A DNA stretch of 9,294 nucleotides from Streptosporangiaceae bacterium. GTDB taxonomy: Bacteria; Actinomycetota; Actinomycetes; Streptosporangiales; Streptosporangiaceae. The DNA lies in contig JASHSZ010000347.1 of the NCBI GenBank assembly GCA_030040815.1, positions 1 through 9,294 on the forward strand. Direction: 5' to 3'. The translations under genes were made by a program, and so were the position numbers. The notes beneath the pieces were generated by a model that worked only from the letters and a program-made list of their open reading frames with translations, did not search any database and was not told the origin of the DNA. Below are positions 5,950 to 9,294 of the stretch, one piece after another (position 1 is the stretch's first letter; each line of letters begins with the position of its first letter).

Positions 5950-6903
5950 CTACCTGGGCGGCTCGAACCGCTGCGTTCGGGTCAGCCCGGCGGCACGGCC
6001 GCGGGCAGCAAGGACGAGGGCGAGCTTGCGCGATGCCTCGTCTATCATCTCGCCGGCCAGCATGGCAGCGCCTCGGCGCTCCACCCCGGTGTAGTACTCG
6101 TAGGCCTCGATGATCAGCTCAGCTCGGTCATACTCGGCCTGGGTCGGTGAGAACTGCGTGTTGACCGCCTCGATCTGGCCGGGGTGCAGCACCCACTTGC
6201 CGTCGAAGCCGAGTGCCGCGGCGCTGGCCGCACTGGCCCTCAGCCCATCGACATCCGCGATGGCCGCGAACGGCCCGTCGATGGCCTGCAGTCCGCAGGC
6301 GCGCGCCGCCGTCAGGATCCGCATGTGGGCGTAGTGGAACGCGTCCCCGCCCAGGTAGCCGGGCGGCGGCGCGCCAACGGTCAGCGATCGCATACCCATG
6401 CTGGCCATGAAGTCCGCCGGGCCGAAGATCAGCGCCTCGAGCCGCGGCGACACCGCCGCGATCGCGTCCACACTGGCCAGGCCGGCGGCGTCCTCGATCT
6501 GCGCCTCGATCGCGATCCGGCCTGGCGGCAGGCCGGTGGCCTGCTCGACCTGGCTGAGCAGCAGATCCAGCCAGCCCACGTCCAGCGGCCCGGTCACCTT
6601 GGGCAGCACGATCGAGTCGAGCCGCTGCCCTGCCTGCTCCACCACGTCGATGACGTCCCGATAGGCCCAGCCGGTGCGCACATCGTTGATGCGGATCGCG
6701 AGGATCTTCGTGCCCCAGCCGCCATCGCTCAGCGCGCGCGCCACCAGGCCACGGCTCCGCTCTTTCTCCGCGGCCGCAACGGCATCCTCCAGGTCGAGCA
6801 ACACCTCGTCGGCGGCCAGCTCGCGCGCCTTGGCCGCGAATCGCGGGTTGCTGCCAGGGACAGCCAGAGTCGCCCGCCTCGGCCGGTACACGCGTGCCGC
6901 CAC
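5950..6903 (-). CDS. HpcH/HpaI (CitE-like) CoA-ester lyase
   Basis: 317 aa from GTG 6903 to TAG 5950. The N-terminus RPRRATLAVPGSNPRF followed by DEVLLDLEDAV is characteristic of citrate-lyase-beta-like CoA-ester lyases. Further motifs: IRINDVRT (Arg71, CoA/substrate contact), IVLPKV, IEAQIEDAAGL (Glu137) and FGPADFMASMG (Asp164) as the Mg2+ ligands, and GKWVLHPGQIEAVN near the C-terminus. Glu137 and Asp164 are 27 residues apart, as in malyl-CoA lyases. Members cleave or form malyl-CoA, methylmalyl-CoA or citramalyl-CoA by aldol chemistry in the cytoplasm. Which ester is used here cannot be told. The longer reading from 7044 would add 47 residues unlike the family, across the promoter region of mrp, so GTG 6903 is preferred; GTG 6888 is a fallback. 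First gene of a two-gene operon with the lipoprotein, divergent from mrp. Confidence 0.88.
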   Translation of the reverse strand: MAARVYRPRRATLAVPGSNPRFAAKARELAADEVLLDLEDAVAAAEKERSRGLVARALSDGGWGTKILAIRINDVRTGWAYRDVIDVVEQAGQRLDSIVLPKVTGPLDVGWLDLLLSQVEQATGLPPGRIAIEAQIEDAAGLASVDAIAAVSPRLEALIFGPADFMASMGMRSLTVGAPPPGYLGGDAFHYAHMRILTAARACGLQAIDGPFAAIADVDGLRASAASAAALGFDGKWVLHPGQIEAVNTQFSPTQAEYDRAELIIEAYEYYTGVERRGAAMLAGEMIDEASRKLALVLAARGRAAGLTRTQRFEPPR

Positions 6904-6911
6904 GCCGCCCG

Positions 6912-6917
6912 AGCATA
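6912..6917 (-). promoter_or_regulatory. Candidate -10 box (TATGCT) for the CoA lyase
   Basis: On the minus strand TATGCT (TANNNT type) ends 8 nt before GTG 6903. Transcription would start at or within a few nt of the start codon, giving a leaderless or nearly leaderless mRNA. No good Shine-Dalgarno is present ahead of GTG 6903, which agrees. Confidence 0.45.
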
Positions 6918-7038
6918 CGCGGCGCGAGAAAAACACTCGGACCAGGGAACGGGGTTCGGTCGGCCCGCCGTCCTCGCCGGTGCGCGGCCTAAATGCGCCA
7001 CCTGCGGGGAAGGGGAAATGGCACGGATTGCTCAGCCG

Positions 7039-7044
7039 TAGCAT
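7039..7044 (+). promoter_or_regulatory. Candidate -10 box (TAGCAT) for mrp
   Basis: TAGCAT (TANNNT type) ends 6 nt before ATG 7051, again placing the predicted transcript start on the start codon. The intervening GGGACC could instead be read as a poorly spaced ribosome site, so leaderless initiation is likely but not certain. Confidence 0.45.
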
Positions 7045-7050
7045 GGGACC

Positions 7051-8214
7051 ATGTCCACGGACTCACCCGCAGCGGCTGCCAGCGTGGTGCTGCCGACACC
7101 TGAGCAGGTGGCGACCGCGCTCTCGGCCGTCAACGACCCGGAGATCCATCGCCCCATCACCGAGCTGGGCATGGTCAAGAGCATCGAGGTCACGCCCGGC
7201 GGCGTGGTCCAGGTTGCCGTCTACCTGACGGTGTCCGGCTGCCCGCTGCGCGACACCATTACCAGGGACGTGACCGCCGCGGTGGGCAAGCTGCCAGGCG
7301 TGACCGCGGTCCGGGTAGACCTCGACGTGATGAGCGAGCAGCAGCGCCGCGAGCTGCAGACCACCCTGCGCGGCGGAAAGCCGGAGCGGGAGATCCCGTT
7401 CGCGCTACCCGGCTCGCTGACCAAGGTCTACGCCGTCGCCAGCGGCAAGGGCGGAGTCGGCAAGTCGTCGGTGACCGTCAACCTGGCGGTCGCGCTGGCA
7501 GGGCTCGGCATGAATGTCGGGCTACTGGATGCCGACATCTACGGGCATTCGGTTCCACGAATGCTGGGCGTGACCGATCGTCCTACCTCGGTCGAGCAGA
7601 TGCTCATGCCGCCGACGAAGCACGGGGTCAGGGCCATCTCCAGCGGCATGCTGAAGCGGGGCAACGAGCCGCTGCCGATGCGCGGGCCGATCCTGCACCG
7701 GCTGCTGCAGCAGTTCCTGGCCGACGTCTACTGGGGTGATCTGGACGTGCTGCTGCTGGACCTGCCGCCGGGCACGGGTGACGTGGCGATCTCGACGGCG
7801 CACCTCGTGCCGGGAAGCGAGCTGATCGTCGTCACGACGCCGCAGGTGGCCTCCGCCGAGGTGGCCGAGCGGGCCGGCACACTCGCGGCGCAGTTGCACC
7901 AGCGCATCGTCGGCGTGATCGAGAACATGTCCTACCTGCCGTGCCCGCACTGCGGCGAGCGGGTAGACGTCTTCGGCTCCGGCGGCGGCGAGGCCGTCGC
8001 CCAGACGCTGACGAGGCTGACCGGCGCCCCGGTCCCGATGCTCGGCGAGGTGCCGATCGACACCAGGCTGCGCGAAGCCGGCGACGCGGGCCTGCCGCTG
8101 GTACTGTCCGAGCCGGACTCTCCGGCCGCTCAGCAGCTCCGGAAGATCGCCGAAGAGCTCGCCGGGCGCAGCCGCAGTCTGGCTGGACGTCAGCTAGGGC
8201 TGACCCCGGTCTGA
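7051..8214 (+). CDS. mrp: Mrp/NBP35-family iron-sulfur cluster carrier ATPase
   Basis: 387 aa, ATG 7051 to TGA 8214. Residues about 16-100 form an N-terminal MIP18 (DUF59) domain that includes VSGCPLRD with its conserved Cys64. The P-loop ATPase domain follows: deviant Walker A SGKGGVGKSS (131-140), LLDADIYGHS (Asp160), LLLDLPPGTGD (235-244), VTTPQ, and VIENMSYLPCPHCG with the cluster-binding CxxC (C298, C301). The protein is expected to assemble and hand over Fe-S clusters in the cytoplasm, as a homodimer bridging the cluster. Length and domain order are standard for bacterial Mrp/ApbC. It stands alone on +, divergent from the CoA lyase and convergent with tatB. The nearby RecB-like nuclease with a cluster-type cysteine set is a conceivable client, which is inference only. 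Confidence 0.95.
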   Translation: MSTDSPAAAASVVLPTPEQVATALSAVNDPEIHRPITELGMVKSIEVTPGGVVQVAVYLTVSGCPLRDTITRDVTAAVGKLPGVTAVRVDLDVMSEQQRRELQTTLRGGKPEREIPFALPGSLTKVYAVASGKGGVGKSSVTVNLAVALAGLGMNVGLLDADIYGHSVPRMLGVTDRPTSVEQMLMPPTKHGVRAISSGMLKRGNEPLPMRGPILHRLLQQFLADVYWGDLDVLLLDLPPGTGDVAISTAHLVPGSELIVVTTPQVASAEVAERAGTLAAQLHQRIVGVIENMSYLPCPHCGERVDVFGSGGGEAVAQTLTRLTGAPVPMLGEVPIDTRLREAGDAGLPLVLSEPDSPAAQQLRKIAEELAGRSRSLAGRQLGLTPV

Positions 8215-8223
8215 CCGCGGGTC
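8202..8223 (+). terminator. Hairpin over the mrp stop codon, possible terminator
   Basis: GACCC (8202-8206) pairs with GGGTC (8219-8223). After a one-base bulge the stem continues with 8207-8210 against 8214-8217, leaving a 3-nt loop. That makes a 9-bp bulged stem spanning the TGA at 8212-8214, in the 20-nt gap between the convergent mrp and tatB genes. No T-run follows, so termination is only a possibility. Confidence 0.35.
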
Positions 8224-8234
8224 GATCGCCAGCC

Positions 8235-8633
8235 TCAGGTGGCCTCGGCGTCGAATGGCGGCCGCTCTCCCGGTGTCAGCCTGGCGGCGGGCAGCGCACC
8301 GGCGGACCCATTGGCGCCGTTGCCGATGCGCACCGGGCCGGCGGCGTTGCGGACGTCGTTGAGCGCGTTGACCAGCACGCCGTCGCCGGTGATTTCGTCC
8401 ATCAGGTGCTTGCGGACGAAGGTCTTCGGGTTGAGGTCGGTGAGGTCGAACTGCCCGAATTCCGGCCCCAGGTTCTCCTGCAGTTCCGACTTGGCCCCGT
8501 CGAGTAGCTTCCGCACCTCGCGGAGCGCACGCCCGGCCTGCGCGGCCATCGCCGGTAGCCGGTCTGGCCCGAAGATGATCAGCGCGATCACCGCAAGCAC
8601 CAGCAGCTTGGTGAAGTCCAGGTCAAGAAACAC
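8235..8633 (-). CDS. tatB: Sec-independent protein translocase subunit TatB
   Basis: 132 aa from GTG 8633 to TGA 8235. The N-terminus is one membrane helix (about residues 7-21), then the FGPDRLP hinge, an amphipathic helix (PAMAAQAGRALREVRKLL) and a charged cytoplasmic part with GPEFGQFDLTDLNPKTFVRKHLMD-type sequence, shared with actinobacterial TatB and unlike TatA. TatB with TatC recognises twin-arginine signal peptides and exports folded proteins. The start was moved from TTG 8660 to GTG 8633, which has GGAG 7 nt upstream and gives the usual F-L-D beginning. The position that is Glu in typical TatB (ExL before the helix; E8 in E. coli) is Lys9 here. The gene follows htrA on the same strand with a 94-nt gap to the new start and converges on mrp, the neighbourhood expected for actinobacterial tatB. 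Confidence 0.9.
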   Translation of the reverse strand: MFLDLDFTKLLVLAVIALIIFGPDRLPAMAAQAGRALREVRKLLDGAKSELQENLGPEFGQFDLTDLNPKTFVRKHLMDEITGDGVLVNALNDVRNAAGPVRIGNGANGSAGALPAARLTPGERPPFDAEAT

Positions 8634-8640
8634 CGGCAGG

Positions 8641-8644
8641 CTCC
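8641..8644 (-). promoter_or_regulatory. Ribosome binding site that fixes the tatB start
   Basis: GGAG on the minus strand lies 7 nt upstream of GTG 8633. TTG 8660 has no comparable site and would add nine residues absent from TatB proteins. Confidence 0.55.
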
Positions 8645-8693
8645 GCGGGTAGGTCGGCAAGAGTCAGCCTAACCCGTGGCCGTCGGTGCGCAG

Positions 8694-8725
8694 AATCCCA
8701 TTGCGGCCCCGGCAGCGATGGGATT
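8694..8725 (-). terminator. Hairpin just after the htrA stop
   Basis: Arms 8694-8704 and 8715-8725 pair over 11 positions around a 10-nt loop, with one weak pair (G-U from +, A-C from -). The structure begins 2 nt past the htrA TAG (8728-8730). No T-run follows, so it may stop transcription, or attenuate or stabilise the htrA end of an htrA-tatB message. Confidence 0.45.
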
Positions 8726-8727
8726 GG

Positions 8728-9294
8728 CTACGACCTGGCTGAGCCGAGCCGCACCGACGTCTGCATGGAGGCACCCTGCCGGACGAAGGTGACCCCGACC
8801 CGTGACCCAGGCGGCAGTGACCTGATCGCGCTGACGAGGGAATCGGCGTCGTCGACCGGCAGACCGCCCAGCCTGGTGATGACGTCACCGGGCTGCAATC
8901 CGGCCATCGCCGCCGGACCGCCCGGGGTTACGGCCGGCCCCCCATTCGGGCCGCTCGTCGCGATCTGCGCGCCGGTGCCTGAGTAGCTGCCGTTCAGGTC
9001 AGCGCCGATGACCGAGTGCGTGGCGTACCCGGTACGGATGAGCTGCAGGATGACCCGGCGGGCCTGGTTCATCGGGATCGCAAAACCGAGTCCGATGCTG
9101 CCGCCCTGTGCTCCCGTGAGCGGGTCACCCCCGAGCGTGTCGAGTGCCGCGTTCACGCCGATCACCTGGCCCTGGGCATTGACCAGCGGGCCGCCGGAGC
9201 TGCCGGGGTTAATCGAGGCATCGGTCTGGATCGCGTCGAAATACGCCTCCGGGGCGGCGCCGCCCATCGCGCCTGGCTCGACCGGGCGTTCCAG
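8728..9294 (-). CDS. htrA: HtrA/DegP-like serine protease with one PDZ domain, 3' part
   Basis: The frame is open to the window edge and ends at TAG 8728, giving 188 visible residues, the C-terminal part of the protein. The catalytic Ser is in NPGSSGGPL (about visible residue 33), preceded by QTDASIN and followed by the GLGFAIP strand; the His and Asp of the triad lie beyond the window. A single PDZ domain occupies roughly the last 90 residues, with [14 protein letters not shown] and [17 protein letters not shown]. HtrA proteases act outside the membrane in protein quality control and are usually anchored by an N-terminal helix, which is not in view. The internal ATG at 9267 is not a start, since the frame continues with family-like sequence. 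The gene lies upstream of tatB, as in mycobacteria and streptomycetes, where an ECF sigma/anti-sigma pair precedes it. Confidence 0.92.
   Translation of the reverse strand: MERPVEPGAMGGAAPEAYFDAIQTDASINPGSSGGPLVNAQGQVIGVNAALDTLGGDPLTGAQGGSIGLGFAIPMNQARRVILQLIRTGYATHSVIGADLNGSYSGTGAQIATSGPNGGPAVTPGGPAAMAGLQPGDVITRLGGLPVDDADSLVSAIRSLPPGSRVGVTFVRQGASMQTSVRLGSARS

Noticed and set aside
4503..6113. Long + strand open frame of 536 codons
   Set aside because: It runs antisense to the ROK, lipoprotein and CoA lyase genes, has no recognisable motif and is rich in Arg, Ala, Gly and His. This is a typical GC-rich shadow frame.
6184..7041. + strand frame of 285 codons opposite the CoA lyase
   Set aside because: It is a shadow of the lyase coding sequence with no family motif.
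6904..7044. 47-residue extension of the CoA lyase from 7044
   Set aside because: It would place coding sequence over the divergent promoter region of mrp and does not resemble the family N-terminus, which begins near RPRRATLAVPG.

Overview
The window looks like a chromosomal housekeeping segment from a high-GC actinomycete (Actinomycetota). Evidence: G+C is roughly 70% by eye, GTG starts are frequent, several starts appear leaderless, and a DUF6758-type protein is present. The order mrp / tatB / htrA is also the arrangement known from mycobacteria and streptomycetes, where htrA-tatB sits downstream of an ECF sigma/anti-sigma pair. I cannot assign a genus. No phage, transposon, CRISPR array, tRNA or rRNA is visible.

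Left part (1-3704). A 5'-truncated alpha/beta hydrolase on + overlaps tail-to-tail with a four-gene minus-strand operon. Read in its own direction the operon is DUF6758 zinc-ribbon protein (3704-3078), PHP phosphoesterase (3068-2199), metallo-beta-lactamase-fold protein (2202-1579) and RecB-like PD-(D/E)XK nuclease with an apparent Fe-S cysteine set (1523-612). The genes are 9 nt apart, 4 nt overlapping and 55 nt apart in turn, so they are very likely co-transcribed. Three of the four belong to metal-dependent phosphoesterase or nuclease folds, which makes this the best candidate for an undercharacterised joint function. The MBL member has lost the Asp of its HxHxDH motif.

Middle part (3705-6903). 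A Nudix hydrolase on + (start re-assigned to GTG 3893, probably leaderless) converges on a ROK-family kinase on - (start re-assigned to GTG 5411). Upstream of the ROK gene lies a 153-nt gap holding a strong 11-bp hairpin and a candidate -10 box. Beyond it is a minus-strand pair: an HpcH/HpaI (CitE-like) CoA-ester lyase followed 7 nt later by a small secreted lipoprotein.

Right part (6904-9294). A short divergent promoter region separates the CoA lyase from mrp (P-loop Fe-S carrier ATPase with an N-terminal MIP18 domain) on +. mrp converges on tatB on -, which follows the 3' part of an HtrA-type protease with one PDZ domain. That gene is cut by the window end. A hairpin lies immediately after the htrA stop.

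No gene-free stretch exceeds 300 nt; the longest are about 188 nt (3705-3892), 153 nt (5412-5564) and 147 nt (6904-7050). The main points for a second look are the MBL active-site substitution, a Glu-to-Lys change in the TatB membrane segment, the DUF6758-PHP-MBL-RecB operon, the apparent leaderless starts and the intergenic hairpins.
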